Below are positions 1-11,595 of a DNA stretch of 64,000 bases, piece by piece (positions within the stretch are counted from its first letter, which is position 1; each line of letters opens with the position of its first letter). This stretch comes from Lycorma delicatula (Eukaryota; Arthropoda; Insecta; Hemiptera; Fulgoridae). The stretch lies in contig NC_134460.1 in the NCBI RefSeq assembly GCF_047948215.1, forward strand, positions 13,389,501 to 13,453,500, given 5' to 3'. Below the pieces are notes generated by a model that ran no database searches, had not been told where the DNA came from, and saw nothing but the letters and a program-made list of their open reading frames with translations. Both the position numbers and the translations under genes were made by a program.

Positions 1-185
1 GGTTATCAATCTTCGAATAACCATTTTAGGTGTGCCGTTCTTTGGTGGTTGGGTTTTAATTAACCACACATCTCAGGAACGGTCGAACTGAGATTGTACA
101 AGACTATACTTCATTAAACTCATACAGATCATCCACTGAACTAATATCTGAACGGTAATTCCCGTAGGCTAAACAGGAAAAAGGG
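1..185 (+). repeat. SINE family 1, tail part, cut by window edge
   Basis: This stretch is the opposite-strand counterpart of 14617-14930 and 60880-61125. Shared blocks are a 'tttggtggttgggtttt' motif, 'ttaaccacacatctcagga', 'gtacaagactatacttcatt' and a final 'aggctaaacaggaaaaag'. The tRNA-like head lies beyond the left edge. In this orientation the A-rich tail is near 170-185. It has no coding content. Confidence 0.7.
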
Positions 186-1654
186 AAAAATATTAAAATC
201 TCTATATATTTTTTTTGTACACCAGTGTTTTATGACTTACTTCACTAATTAAAATTGTCTACAACTGTTACGATTGATAGTTAACATACATAAACATTTA
301 TCAGATTGTTTTTATGAAGTTCTGATTTCCAGTGAATTTGTTGTAACGTTTGATTGCATTACTTTCTGTTGGTAAATAATCTTGTAGTTAATCGCTATTT
401 AAGTATCGTGGTGAACCGGCAATCTTTTTAAATTAATCTTCCACTTAGCATCTATATAACTGTAACCTTATTTATTAAAGATCGAGAAATGAATTGTGGG
501 AATATTCTTTAATAACATTTCTCGTTCCTATTTGTCTTTAGTACCTTAATTGTTCAGTTTAAATTTTTTTTCTTTTTGACTTTTTTATTATTTTTTATCA
601 ATTTATTCATGTAATTAAAGGTAATAAACCCGATTAAATTTACCGATGATGATTTTTTTTAATTCTAATTTAAATTTTAAAAAAAAATCTGTTAGAATTT
701 TTTTTTGTGAATAATACGAAACCAAAGTAGGATTCGAAACCAAGACCTTCCGAATGAAAGACAGAGACGGTATTATTAGACTATTGAAATATCGAATTAA
801 ATTAATAACGAATATTTTATATTAACAGGTTTTATGAAGTGATTTTATTTATAAACGTTTTATTAATAGCATATTTGACGATTTTCTGTTATTATAAAGG
901 ATAACCTAATATCCATTATTATTTTTTCTTTATTTAAATCCTATTAAAATCCATTTATATGATGAAGGTTCTTTAAAATAGGGTCGATGTAATATATTCA
1001 ATTCCCTGAAGCCATTGCTACAGTTCAATTGTTATTCTATTCCAAACAAGAATGTCGTTTCGCATAACGATTGAAAATTGTAATCTTTTCTTTTTCAGTT
1101 ATGTATTCCCATTTCCCGTTTTCTTTTAGTTTTATCATCTATCTATTAAAAAACGTTTATCGGCTTAATTTTTATATATAAAATAGAATTTTTATTTATA
1201 AATGTTCGATTCTTTTTTTTAGTTCATAATAAAGTAAAATAAATTTATTACACGAGTAAGAAAATTTCTGAGTAAAACACATTTTTAAATCGATAATGGC
1301 AACGAAACTTGGCAAGATCTTAACACGCTTGAGTGTTGAGTAGGTAAATATCTTTTCTTTTCTCTAGGGTAAAAGTTTCTATCTTTAAGTAAATTCCTTT
1401 CTGTTTTTATACTTTTTACTTCCGTAGTTATTCCACGCTTTAAATAAAATCTATAATTTCATTGACGTTTATACGGTTGATTATATTTTATATGATTTTG
1501 CGACGATTTCTGTTAATTTTTTTTTTAATTCATGTTAAAAAAAACCCCTTTATGAATGAATATAAAAATCTCATTTCTCGAATGGATGTTATTTTAATTG
1601 CTTTTATAGCTAAATGTTAGAAAATTATGTAATAATCTTTGCTATTTTTAAATA
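186..1654. other. AT-rich non-coding stretch
   Basis: No open frame of protein-like composition, RNA gene or structured repeat was seen, apart from a tRNA-like patch at 700-790 listed separately. Long T and A runs dominate. Confidence 0.6.
700..790 (-). repeat. Possible tRNA-derived SINE head (family 2)
   Basis: Read on the minus strand there is a box-B-like 'ggtttcgaatcct' preceded by 'gtctctgtctttcattcgga', the same layout as the better copies at 42883 and 58397. No clear acceptor stem exists, so a functional tRNA is unlikely. It is a weak, decayed match. Confidence 0.35.
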
Positions 1655-1693
1655 CTAGCAGACCCGGCAATGCTTCGCTATTGCTAGATTTGA

Positions 1694-1741
<48 letters not shown>

Positions 1742-2330
1742 GTGAACACAATTGAAAGTTTGATAAAACATTAAAACTAAATGAACATTACGGAACTTCA
1801 CAAATTTTAACCTTTTCCTTTTACCCTTTCTCCTTCTTCCCCTTTTCCCTTTCCTTTTCCCCATTTCCCTTTTCTTCCCCCATTTCTCTTTACCGTTTTC
1901 TTCTTTCTCCTTTCCCCTTTCCATTTAATTTCCCCGTTCTCTCCTTTTTTCTTTTTTCCATTTTTCCCCTCTTCTGTTTTTACCTTCTTCCCTTTTACCT
2001 TTTTCGATTTTCCCTTACCCTTTTTTTCCTCACGCGTAAATCGACCCATTAGTTTTTTAATCTATAGCGAACACACATATCGAAAATAGTGAAATGGAAA
2101 CGTAAAATATTTAGTATAGCGTGTGTTGCTTTTACGTCCAACAGATAACGCTGTTTTTCAAAAAAAGCTTGTTTTTACCTGTCACAGGTGTGACATCTTA
2201 GGTATATAAAAACACAAGCGTGTTCGAATGCAGCGTTGTGTCAGAATTTCAAAGAAATCTGTGAAGAAATTTTGGAGATTTAAGATTTTGAACAAACGAA
2301 CGTTTACATTTTTATTTATATAGATTAGGT
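1655..2330. repeat. Dispersed repeat with (TA)n and polypyrimidine tract
   Basis: The left end has a short inverted motif in which 'ggcaat' and 'attgctag' flank 'gcttcgct'. It is followed by a (TA)n microsatellite at 1695-1736 and a pyrimidine-rich strand of about 220 bases (1811-2030). The right end has a 'tttttatttatatagatta' type terminus. I take it as one interspersed element because similar ends are common in arthropod repeats. The family is not identified. Apparent minus-strand K/E/G-rich reading frames here are only the complement of the pyrimidine tract. Confidence 0.4.
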
Positions 2331-3409
2331 AAATATTCTCTGTATATAAAATTATAAAAAAAAAACAATTGTTTATAATTAGGTTCTCCCTGGATTTTTG
2401 TAACCTCTTCTGCTACTGAAAAAAATCGAAAAGGTTCATGTAAAAAATTCGCAATACTGTATTAGTATTTAAAAATTCATATAAACTTATCTCCTTTGCG
2501 AGTTACAGCTAGTGAAAGATTTCCCTCGGATTTCGGCTACCCCGGTAAAATGAGGTCGCACTGAAATTTTGAGGACGTTAAGTAAGGAGCAAAAATGGTT
2601 TTTGACCTGAAAAATCTAATAAAATAGGTTCCAGAATCGTATATGCAGTAGTTTTTTTTTGAGAAATCTGGAATTTAAATTCATATCGGAGTAAAAAAAC
2701 CCTGGTTTTTATGTTCGACGAACAATAACGTTGTTAAATGGGCAATAAAAACATAAAAATTTGTGTTGAGTAAAACAAAGAAAGGTTAGAAAAACTCGAA
2801 TTTTATTTCTAAACAGTACACTATATCAAGGTGCATTTTACAAAAATGAGCCCACAAAAAGGTTACAAAAAGATACAAAAAGGTTTATAATAAATTTTCA
2901 AAAATGAGCCCATAGGTTAATTCTTTAGAAGTTTTGTTTAAAGGTTTTATGTGTTTATAACCCATTTTACAAAGTTAATGTATTTCAAACATAAAAACTT
3001 GTTTTTTTAACCTAACTTATTGGTTTTCGCCCCAAATTTATCAAAAACGTCTGCTGATACGGTTCTGGGACCTATTTTAACTATAAGAAATCATTGATTT
3101 CTTATAACAACAATCAGTTGTCCAAACGGCTCAAAATATTGTCATTTGGATTATTTTATGAGGTTTGTGAAATTGTTTTGATTTGAATGTTTTATATCTA
3201 TCTAATCGTCAAAAAACTTTTATTTTTATTAAAAAATAAGTAAAACCTGAAAATAATAATAAAAACAAGAAAAACGTTAAATTTTTAATCTCTATTCAGA
3301 TAACGAAAAGGACAACTGGTATTAAATTAGAAGCTAAAAAAAACGTGTTTTTCAATTTTCTTGTTTTGTAATTTATTTTTATAAAAACGGATCCCTTTTT
3401 TTGGGTTCA
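2331..3409. other. AT-rich non-coding, one short palindrome
   Basis: No gene was seen. A perfect 12-bp-arm palindrome lies at 3082-3106, with arms 'tataagaaatca' and 'tgatttcttata' and a 1-nt spacer. Short A-rich iterations of the type 'aaaaaggtt' occur near 2850-2900. Confidence 0.55.
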
Positions 3410-4533
3410 TCAGTTTTTATCCCCCCCTCCTGGAACCACACCCGAAACCAAGCATGAACACAGCTCCACGGGGTGTCATCGCCTCAAACTGCCTAATCGA
3501 GAAAACTGACGTTCTCCCCAGACAGCCGGGACTCGGTCTTTAATTAATCGCCATGCCTCTAATGAAGGGACCTCGTAGAGATCCCCCACCGGGATTCCGG
3601 TCTTGACGCCACGCCTCAAATGAGGAACCCCCAAGGGGTCTCCCACCGGGGCAACGGGCTTTCATCGCCCCCTCATCGAAGTTCGATCGGAACACTAAGG
3701 GAGTCCCTGTCAATCACCGGCAGCGGGACACCTAAGCGCCCTCTCCTGGACAGGGCTGTTTCAACCCAGGACTTCCCTAAAACATAGGAAAAGCACCTCA
3801 TTATTTGGTGTTGGTCCTGCAGCCGCGTTCCCCGAGATAATGCCCCACGAGAATTACAAAGGGTACGGTTGGCCTTCGTTGGGCAACCCTTACGTAGATG
3901 CCCCACAATTCCACAGTCCTCACCTATCGGAACCCCCGTAGGAACCAGGTCGGTGCCCAATCCTCCAACATCTATATCAACGCTCTTCAACTGACCTCCT
4001 TGATACCCGGCAAGACACCGGATAGGGCCATCCTTCAGCATTTATACGCGAGCAAGCGGAACCGACACCGTTGCCACTCATGTATCCCCAAATGAGGACC
4101 GCAGGGAGCGGACATCTATAGTCACTAAGTCTCTAGCCGTGCGGATATCACTCACTAAATCCACTTCAGAAGTAAGGACGTCTACGTCCTTTTTGAGCAA
4201 GTGAACTCGTCGAACGCCCCTACCGGCCGTAACTGTCGTGCCTTCCACCTTGTCCAAACTTTGCCGGCGTAGCTGCTCAGCAACATCTCCAGTGTCAGTA
4301 ACTCTGATGTGAAGGTTCTCTCCCGAGAGTATACCAGCTTCTCCCGGCGATACAGAGTCCTTTAGAGTGCGAAGGAGATCCGCATATGTGCGGCCTGTCG
4401 CCTTCACCACCACCAGTGTCGCGGTTGGGGGCTTTGACGGTTTCTTCACGGAGATCCTACCGACTGTGGTACCCAGTGATGACATATCTGTGTGCGTCCG
4501 GAGCTTACAAGAGCGCCTCTGAGCCACAGTCAC
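3410..4533 (-). mobile_element. R1-like non-LTR retrotransposon, internally deleted (gag + 3' end)
   Basis: This GC-rich island reads on the minus strand. A gag-like ORF1 (4533 to about 3673) is followed directly by about 260 bases that resemble the 3' untranslated end of the R1-like copy at 46992-48800. Both carry the sequence 'ccccttgggggntc', then 'tcatttgaggc' and an 'aaagaccgagncccgg' block. No endonuclease or reverse transcriptase lies between, so the element is internally deleted. It ends in a C-rich and then T-rich border near 3410-3425. No target duplication was found. Confidence 0.65.
3673..4533 (-). pseudogene. R1-like ORF1 gag protein, frameshifted
   Basis: Two minus-strand frames make up one gag-like protein. 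The first 151 codons (4533-4078) carry a basic, Ser/Thr/Pro-rich start, then 'KATGRTYADLLRTLKDSV' and 'LHIRVTDTGDVAEQLRR', typical of ORF1 of R1-clade retrotransposons. The frame shifts near 4050. The next 122 codons (4041-3673) start 'MLKDGPIR' and contain a damaged zinc knuckle, CGIVGHLRKGC, followed by 'TLCNSRG'. In the family this protein binds element RNA and forms ribonucleoprotein particles, with three CCHC knuckles usual. Here only one and a half are discernible. The GC content is far above the flanks, as expected for a recent insertion. It is not functional. Confidence 0.65.
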
Positions 4534-6549
4534 AAAATCGATCTTGCATAACTCTTTCTTTACATGTTACTAATTTTATTTATATCTCAAAAGTACTGAA
4601 TTTTATAGTTATGTTTTCATGTACATTTTTTCGTATATTTTATACGCATTTGCTTATCAATTTTCAGAAATTTATTGAAAAAAAGTCACTTTTAGTTAGT
4701 GTTTGGTGCTTATAAGAAACGGTTACCAAATTGCCATTTTTTTCTTTCATTGAGCGTTTTAAAAAGACGGCTGTTTAAAATAGTGGTCGAATAGAATCTT
4801 TACAAATCTTGTTGGATGATCTCATACATATACAGAGTTGCATGCAGCCTTTCTTGGTGTTACAAAATTACAACGTACGACCTCTATTGATGGATGATAT
4901 TTCATCGTAATGTGTAAATGTCTATAGTGTAGCTTACTGTCGGTAAAATTACTTTGAATTATTATTTTACTATTTTTTTTAATAAATATAAATTTAGAGG
5001 GTAAATTTATTCACGTAGATAATTCAGACTGATATTTATTTTTTATTATATTTATATTTTGTAATTGTTACTACACTGTATACTGTATTTTACAACAAGG
5101 CTTGAACTAAAAGATATAAAGAGAGAGCTATTGGAAAACGAAAAAGAATTAGTATTACGGAAAAACAAATTATATTACCCATATTTTCATTACCGAAAAT
5201 GGGTTTTCCCTTTTTTTTTAATGTGGTAGCACTCTGTGACCTATGATAATTGCTATTAAAAAAATAAGTAATTTTATCCAAGACCAGACTGTACTTTCCA
5301 ATTAAAACTTTTCGCCTTGGACCCGTGAAGTGTACTGCTGTAACGCATCTCACATTCTAATTGGTTTGCGTTGCTAAACAACCCGAGTAATACTAAAAAT
5401 GCAAATTTAGTCATTCATTACAACATGCTGTTAAAAATATCTCGTCCCTTTACTGCCACCGCTTTTTAAATTTTCACTAATTTTTAATAGATAATTCAAC
5501 GCTTGAATTAATGACTACTTGTTACGAGGGAAAAAAATTCCACCTAGTTACCCTAAAACTTTACACGTCTTGATATATTTTTTAACGTTCACAATTCCCA
5601 ATTAAGTTTTGAATGATTTTTATTTCGGCTTTAAATTTAGTCAACGTTATAGAAAATTCCTTTTTATCTTTAAAATTTTCTTTTAATAAGAAGTAAAGTC
5701 GTTTCGTTTTATCTAAGGTTTTTTAATGAATGAAATATTAGGTTACTTGAAGAAATTAATTAGAATAATTCATTTACTAGTTCTGAATTAAGATGTTATA
5801 TCGACCAATAAGGTAGAAAGAAATGCTTCTTTTATTATGGTTTTATTGTTAAAAACGTAGAATGCTCATTTTTAAAGAATGATTGAAATGTGAGGTATGG
5901 TGAACGTAGGATACTAGGGTAAAGAAAGATTGAACCTAAAATAATAGAGCTATTTAACTTACAAATGTAGAATAGTGGAGGAATTCGGCTGTCACCACAA
6001 CTACACAAAATTCATTTATTTGAAACGATTGTTTTAAAAAATGTCAGTAATAAACAGGGAGTGACTAGTCGAGAACTTTATCTACAATATATTCGGAAAA
6101 TTTTTGTACACTAAATTTTGGAAGAATAATGACGAAAATTTCTTAATTCTTTGTATTTTTATTTCATTATTTTATAGAAACGGATATTACTATAACTGTT
6201 CACAACAGTTAACACTGATCAAATCTTTAAAGAGATACGTATTTCAATGTACCTCTTTTGGCGAGTCTCAATTTTTAGTTTTGATTTTTAAACTGAATTT
6301 ACATTTTCTTTCGGAATTGCTAAAACACTACCTTTATTTTTGATTTTAGTTTTTATGTTTTATACTTACTGTAAAGATTTTTTCTGTTCTATTTGTCAGT
6401 TAATATAGTTTACCATTGGTTTCTTTACTTTTTTGTTACTATTTTTTGGCGGTATCTATCTACAAATTATTATATGAACAAGTTTGTTATAAATCGAAAG
6501 GAAAAATAAAAATTTGAATTTTTATAATTCCATGAAGAACTCTACTACA
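4534..6549. other. AT-rich non-coding stretch
   Basis: I see no gene, repeat structure or RNA gene. The open frames present have low-complexity composition and no recognisable motif. Confidence 0.6.
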
Positions 6550-6562
6550 TTTTTTTTTGTCT

Positions 6563-7706
6563 TCAGTCATTTGACTGGTTTGATGCAGCTCTCCAAGATG
6601 CCCTATCTAGTGCTAGTCGTTTCATTTCAATATACCCTCTACATCCTACATCCCCAACAATTTCATTTACATATTCCAAACGTGGCCTGCCTACACAATT
6701 TTTTCCTTCTACCTGTCCTTCCAATAATAAAGCGACTATTCCAGGATGCCTTAGTATGCGGCCTATAAGTCTGTCTCTTCTTTTAACTATATTTTTCCAA
6801 ATGCTTCTTTCTTCATCTATTTGCCGCAATACCTCTTCGTTTGTCACTTTATCCACCCGTCTGATATTTAACATTCTCCTATAGCACTTCACTTCACTTC
6901 CATATAAAGCGACACTCCAAACATATACTTTCAAAACTCTTTTCCTGACATTTAAATTAATTTTTGATGTAAACAAATTATATTTCTTACTGAAGGCTCG
7001 TTTCGCTTGTGCTATTCGGCATTTTATATCGCTCCTGCTTCGTCCATCTTTAGTAATTCTACTTCCCAAATAACAAAATGCTTCTATCTCCATAATCTTT
7101 TCTCTTCCTATTTTCATGTTCAGCGGTCCATCTTTGTTATTTCTACTACATTTCATTACTTTTGTTTTGTTCTTGTTTATTTTCACGCGATAGTTCTTGC
7201 GTAGGACTTCATCTATGCCGTTCATTGTTTCTTCTAAATCCTTTTTACTCTCGGCTAGAATTACTATATCATCAGCAAATCGTAGCATCTTTATCTTTTC
7301 ACCTTGTACTGTTAGTCCAAATCTAAATTGTTCTTTAACATCATTAACTGCTAGTTCCATGTAAAGATTAAAAAGTAACGGAGATAGGGAACATCTTTGT
7401 CAAACTCCCTTTCTTATTACGGCTTCTTTCTTATGTTCTTAAATTATTACTGTTGCTGTTTGGTTCCTGTACATGTTAGCAATTGTTCTTCTATCTCTCT
7501 ATTTGAACCCTAATTTTTTTTTAAATGCTGAACATTTTATTCCAGTCTACGTTATCGAATGCCTTTTCTAGATCTATAAACGCCAAGTATGTTGGTTTGT
7601 TTTTCTTTAATCTTCCTTCTACTATTAATCTGAGGCCTAAAATTGCTTCCCTTGTCCCTATACTTTTCCTGAAACCAAATTGGTCTTCTCCTAACACTTC
7701 TTCCAC
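6563..7706 (-). pseudogene. LINE copy A: reverse transcriptase, broken
   Basis: RT is split over two frames. Codons from 7706 to 7521 carry 'EDQFGFRKSIGTREAI' and 'AFIDLEKAFDNVDWNKMF' (RT motif with the first catalytic Asp). A T-run expansion at about 7515 and a substitution near 7400 interrupt the frame before the second block. The 265-codon frame 7360-6563 resumes with 'MELAVNDVKEQF' and 'MLRFADDIVILAE', the FADD catalytic box, then the C-terminal region ending 'ASNQSND'. A short internal deletion has removed the 'SETWTIGVSEKK' segment found in copies B and F. It is not functional. Confidence 0.8.
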
Positions 7707-7929
7707 TCTCCTCTCAATTCTTCTGTATAGAATTCTAGTTAAGATTTTTGATTAATGACTAGTTAAACTAATTGTTCTGTATTGTTCACATTTATCTGCC
7801 CCTGCTTTCTTTGGTATCATGACTATAACACTTTTTTGAAGTCTGACGGAAATTCCCCTTTTTTATAAATATTACACACCAGTTTGCATAATCTATCAAT
7901 CGCTTCCTCACCTGCACTGCGCAGTAATT

Positions 7930-9150
7930 CTACAGGCATCCGTCTATTCCAAAAGCCTTTCTGCCATTTAAATCTTTTAATGCTCTCTTAAATTCAGATC
8001 TCAATATTGTTTCTCCCATTTCATCCCCCTCAACTTCCTCTTCTTCCTCTATAACACAATTTTCTAATTCATTTCCTCCGTATAAGTCTTCAATATATTC
8101 CACCCATCTATCGACTTTACCTTTCGTATTGTATATTGGTGTACCATCTTTGTTTAACACATTATTAGATTTTAATTTATGTACCCCAAAACTTTCCTTA
8201 ACTTTCCTGTATGCTTCGTCTATTTTATCAATGTTCATTTCTCTTTCCACTTCTGAACACTTTTCTTTAATCCACTCTTCTTTCGCCAGTTTGCACTTCC
8301 TGTTTATAGCATTTCTTAATTGCCGATAGTTCCTTTTACATTCATCATCACTAGCATTCTTATATTTTCTACGTTCATCCATCAGCTGCAATATATCGTC
8401 TGAAACCCAAGGTTTTCTACCGGTTCTCTTTATTCCGCCTAAGTTTGCTTCTGCCGATTTAAGAATTTCCTTTTTAAAATTCTCCCATTCTTCTTCTACA
8501 TTTTCTACCTTATCTTTTTTACTCAGACCTCTTGCGATGTCCTTCTCAAAAATCTTCTTTACCTCCTCTTCCTGAAGGTTCTCTAAATTCCACCGATTCA
8601 TCTGACACCTTTGCTTCAGGTTTTCAAACCCCAATCTACATTTCATTATCACCAAATTATGGTCGCTATCAATGTCTGCTCCAGGGTAAGTTTTGCAGTC
8701 AACGAGTTGATTTCTAAATCTTTGCTTAACCATGATATAATCTTTCTGATACCTTGCAGTATCGCCTGGCTTTTTCCAAGTGTATATTCTTCTATTATGA
8801 TTTTTAAATTGGGTGTTGGCAATTACTAAATTATACTTCGTGCAAAGTCGGTCCCCTCTTTCATTCCTTTTGCCCAGCCCGTATTCACCCACTATATTTC
8901 CTTCCTTGCCTTTTCCAATGCTTGGGTTCCAATCTCCAACTATTATTAAATTTTCATCTCCTTTTACGTGTTTAATTGCTTCATCAATCTCTTCGTATAC
9001 ACACTCTACCTCATCATCATCATGGACGCTTGTAGGCATATAGACGTTAACAATCGTTGTCGGTTTAGGTTTTGATTTTATCCTTATTACAATGATTCTA
9101 TCGCTATGCGTTTTGAAATACTCTACTCTCTTCCCTATCTGCTTGTTCAT
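7930..9150 (-). pseudogene. LINE copy A: AP-endonuclease and linker domain
   Basis: A 406-codon open frame encodes most of the apurinic-type endonuclease that nicks target DNA for target-primed reverse transcription. Visible motifs are IVNVYMPT (33-40), IIVGDWNPSIG (69-79, the usual GDFN position), IYTWKKPGDTARYQKDYIMV (122-141) and SDHNLVIMK (162-170), which holds the catalytic Asp-His. Residues from about 175 to 390 form a charged linker leading to 'LNGRKAFGIDG', the normal lead into the RT domain. The frame then breaks: relative to copies E and F a small deletion near 7937 shifts the phase. The first part of the endonuclease is missing through 5' truncation. Bioinformatic pipelines often label this domain 'craniofacial development protein 2-like'. 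Confidence 0.8.
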
Positions 9151-9178
9151 TATGAAACCTACTCCTGCCTGCCCATTA

Positions 9179-10424
9179 TTATTGTTAATACATTATTATT
9201 TATTTTAATATTATTCTACCGATTATTCTAGTAATGCTTTAATCAGTCCTTCAATGATATTTCCTAGCCGGTTAGGTTTTTAATTGGAATTTTTCTGCTT
9301 AAGCTTCCATTCTGGTGCCTCTTTTTCCTTCCTTTATTTTTACGACCTGCCTATCCATAAAATCTTCAACCGACAATTCTTTCTTTATCAAGTTTCAAGA
9401 TTTTAGTAGAAGTACATTCAAATAAAATTAAATGCAATATATAATAGCTGTTAAAAAAAATTTATTTCATTTCGTTACGTCACAGAATAATATAATTTTT
9501 CTTTATTTAAGCCGTAATATTAGGATTAATGTGAGTGAAATAGAAAATTTTCGCGTGTATAAACATGGTAAACATACTAGTGATCTAAGAAAATAAAAAA
9601 AAGAATAAAAAAGTAACACTAAAGTAAGTTCTTGCTATTAATTATCACGTAAAAAGTACATTATTTCTATTTTACTCTCATTAATCTAAACGGTTATATC
9701 CATTCACGTATTAAATTTGTCTATATAAGAAATTGTAACGAGTTTTGAACTAGTGAATTATGAGCTTATTAATATTTATATTTATTTGCATCTGAAATTT
9801 TAATGGGTTTCAGTAAAAATAATTATTATTATTATAAGTATTATTCGTTTTGGTGGTGGTGAAAATTAAATGGACTCTGTGATACGTTAGAATGTGTTTT
9901 ATCATTGGTTAACGTTTATCGGTTTCTATTTGTGAGAACTAGAATAATTTATCTTTATCGGGTCATATTCATTTTCTATTATTAATTCGCTGTTATAAAG
10001 TAATAAAATTGTAATATTATTGTTAATCAAGTTGCACGATTCTGAAAATATTGATTGTTTATGTTATAAACGGCCGATATAAATTTTCAGCCACAAAATT
10101 ACGATAATTTATGTTTATATTTATCTTACTTTTATCGGTATTAATTGATATGTATTATAAATATAATGTAGCGAACAGTAAATTAGTCATATGTGCTGAT
10201 ATTTTGAATGAACTTATAAAAACATTATCACACCTAAAATATTAATTTCAAACTGCAAAAATAACTTTATGTTACTCTGAGCTGGCTGTAAACTATACAA
10301 GGTTTATAATTACATTTAACACATTATACTGTTTATTGCTAACCAACCAGTTTAATTCTGCTCTATATTTTTCCCATAGAAACAAAATTATTATTTCTAA
10401 ATAGACATTTTAGGAGAATTTAAG
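9179..10424. other. AT-rich non-coding stretch
   Basis: Nothing beyond A/T-rich single-copy-looking sequence was seen, with no motif-bearing frame or hairpin of note. Confidence 0.6.
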
Positions 10425-11595
10425 TCTATTGTTACATTGTCATTGCGGGAACGCCGCCAATAGACCTATTGGTTGAGGAACGATGCTTGCGGTTTGAAGG
10501 CGTAAACAAAGAGAATGCAAGGGCGCAGATCACGGCCATCTGGCAGCAACGGTGGGAGGAGAGCCAGGTAGGACGGTGGACTATGCGTCTGTTTCCGGAC
10601 GTGAGTGCTTGGGTGGTACGTAAGCATGGTGAAGTTGGATACTGCCTCACTCAACTACTTTCGGGCCATGGGAACTTTGATAGCTATCTGCATCGCTTCA
10701 AGAGGAGGAGAACGGCGGGTTGCAGGTACTGTGCGACGGCTGACACAGCCGAACACACCTGGTTCGACTGTGTCAGGTGGGAGAACGAGAGACGTCAGAT
10801 TCCGGTGGCCTTAACACCAGATAACGTCGTCAGACAGATGCTCCAGAGTGAGAATTAATGGAGGGAGGTAGAGAGAGTGGCTCGTCTCGTACTAACAGCG
10901 AAGAGGCAGGAGGAACCCCCTTGACGTGCACACGGCCCTCGATGTCAAAAGAGGCGTCGAAATGTGTTTTGTTTTTGTAGTTGTTAATGTACTTTGCTAG
11001 GTTAGGAATTTATGACTGTATTATGTGTCTTTGCTCATGTTGTTGTTGGATTATGCTGCCGGATATACCGATGGACATGGAGTGGGGGGATATTGTGTGC
11101 GGTGCTCTACCGCTGACGGCGAAGGAGGCACGGCGCAATAAGTAATGAGGGGTCATGGGAATGCGTGGGGGATCGAGGACAGGTACAAGTCCATCTTGAT
11201 GCGTGTAGGGGCCAGGGAGGCAGCCTCTATGCCTAGGGTGTTCGGGCCTACTCACGCGCAAGAGTGGATGGGTCGGAGCTCCCCGATTATGGCATGGGGG
11301 ACCCTCGAGGTGTGCATGGGGGGACGCGTAACTGTGAAGGGCACACGAAATGTGTGTCTTGATCAGGTACAATAGGGACTGGAAGGGTGCTCTCCTGCGG
11401 AGAAAAATTCTGATCACCGGAAGAGGTGATTAGTATGTTTTCGAGGAGGCACGAGAAACCCCGATGGGATGTCCGAGTTCGGACGAGCTAGGGAGGGCAG
11501 ATTGCGCTGCCATGAAACCCTGAGACGACTGTGTTAAGCTTTTTAGCGTAGGCTGGTCGTCTTGGGGGAGTTTAAAAAAAAAATCTATTGTTACA
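10425..11595 (+). mobile_element. R1-like non-LTR retrotransposon 3' end with 12-bp target duplication
   Basis: A GC-rich insertion in AT-rich DNA. The direct repeat 'tctattgttaca' occurs at 10425-10436 and again at 11584-11595, right after a short A-run that follows 'gggggagttt'. The insert therefore spans about 10437-11583: the C-terminal part of the RT protein, then about 720 bases of 3' untranslated sequence. This is a textbook 5'-truncated target-primed insertion. Canonical R1 sits in 28S rDNA, and no rDNA is present here. Confidence 0.8.
10469..10858 (+). pseudogene. R1-like ORF2 C-terminus with CCHC motif
   Basis: 129 codons, open to a natural stop, cover the region after the reverse transcriptase. 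They include 'ITAIWQQRWEES', then 'HGEVGYCLTQLLSGHGNFDS', 'YLHRF' and a zinc-binding motif CRYCATADTAEHTWFDC (C-x2-C-x7-H-x4-C), which is characteristic of the C-terminus of R1-clade and related ORF2 proteins. The same arrangement recurs in broken form at 48150-48320. The start is set by 5' truncation and not by a genuine initiation codon. No frameshift is visible within it, so the copy is fairly young. Confidence 0.75.

Larger units (their letters stand above)
6550..9178 (-). mobile_element. APE-type LINE, copy A (longest copy)
   Basis: This minus-strand element starts in the endonuclease domain near 9178 and ends with 'gactgaagac' plus a poly(A) tract (T-run 6550-6558 on the plus strand). 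It is the only copy here that reaches into the endonuclease, so it carries the most information on the family. It is 5'-truncated just upstream of 'GQAGVGFI'. No convincing target duplication was found. Many frameshifts make it older than copies D, E and F. Confidence 0.85.

Noticed and set aside
1655..2049. Two minus-strand Lys/Glu/Gly-rich frames
   Set aside because: They are simple translations of the polypyrimidine tract, with no codon pattern of a gene.
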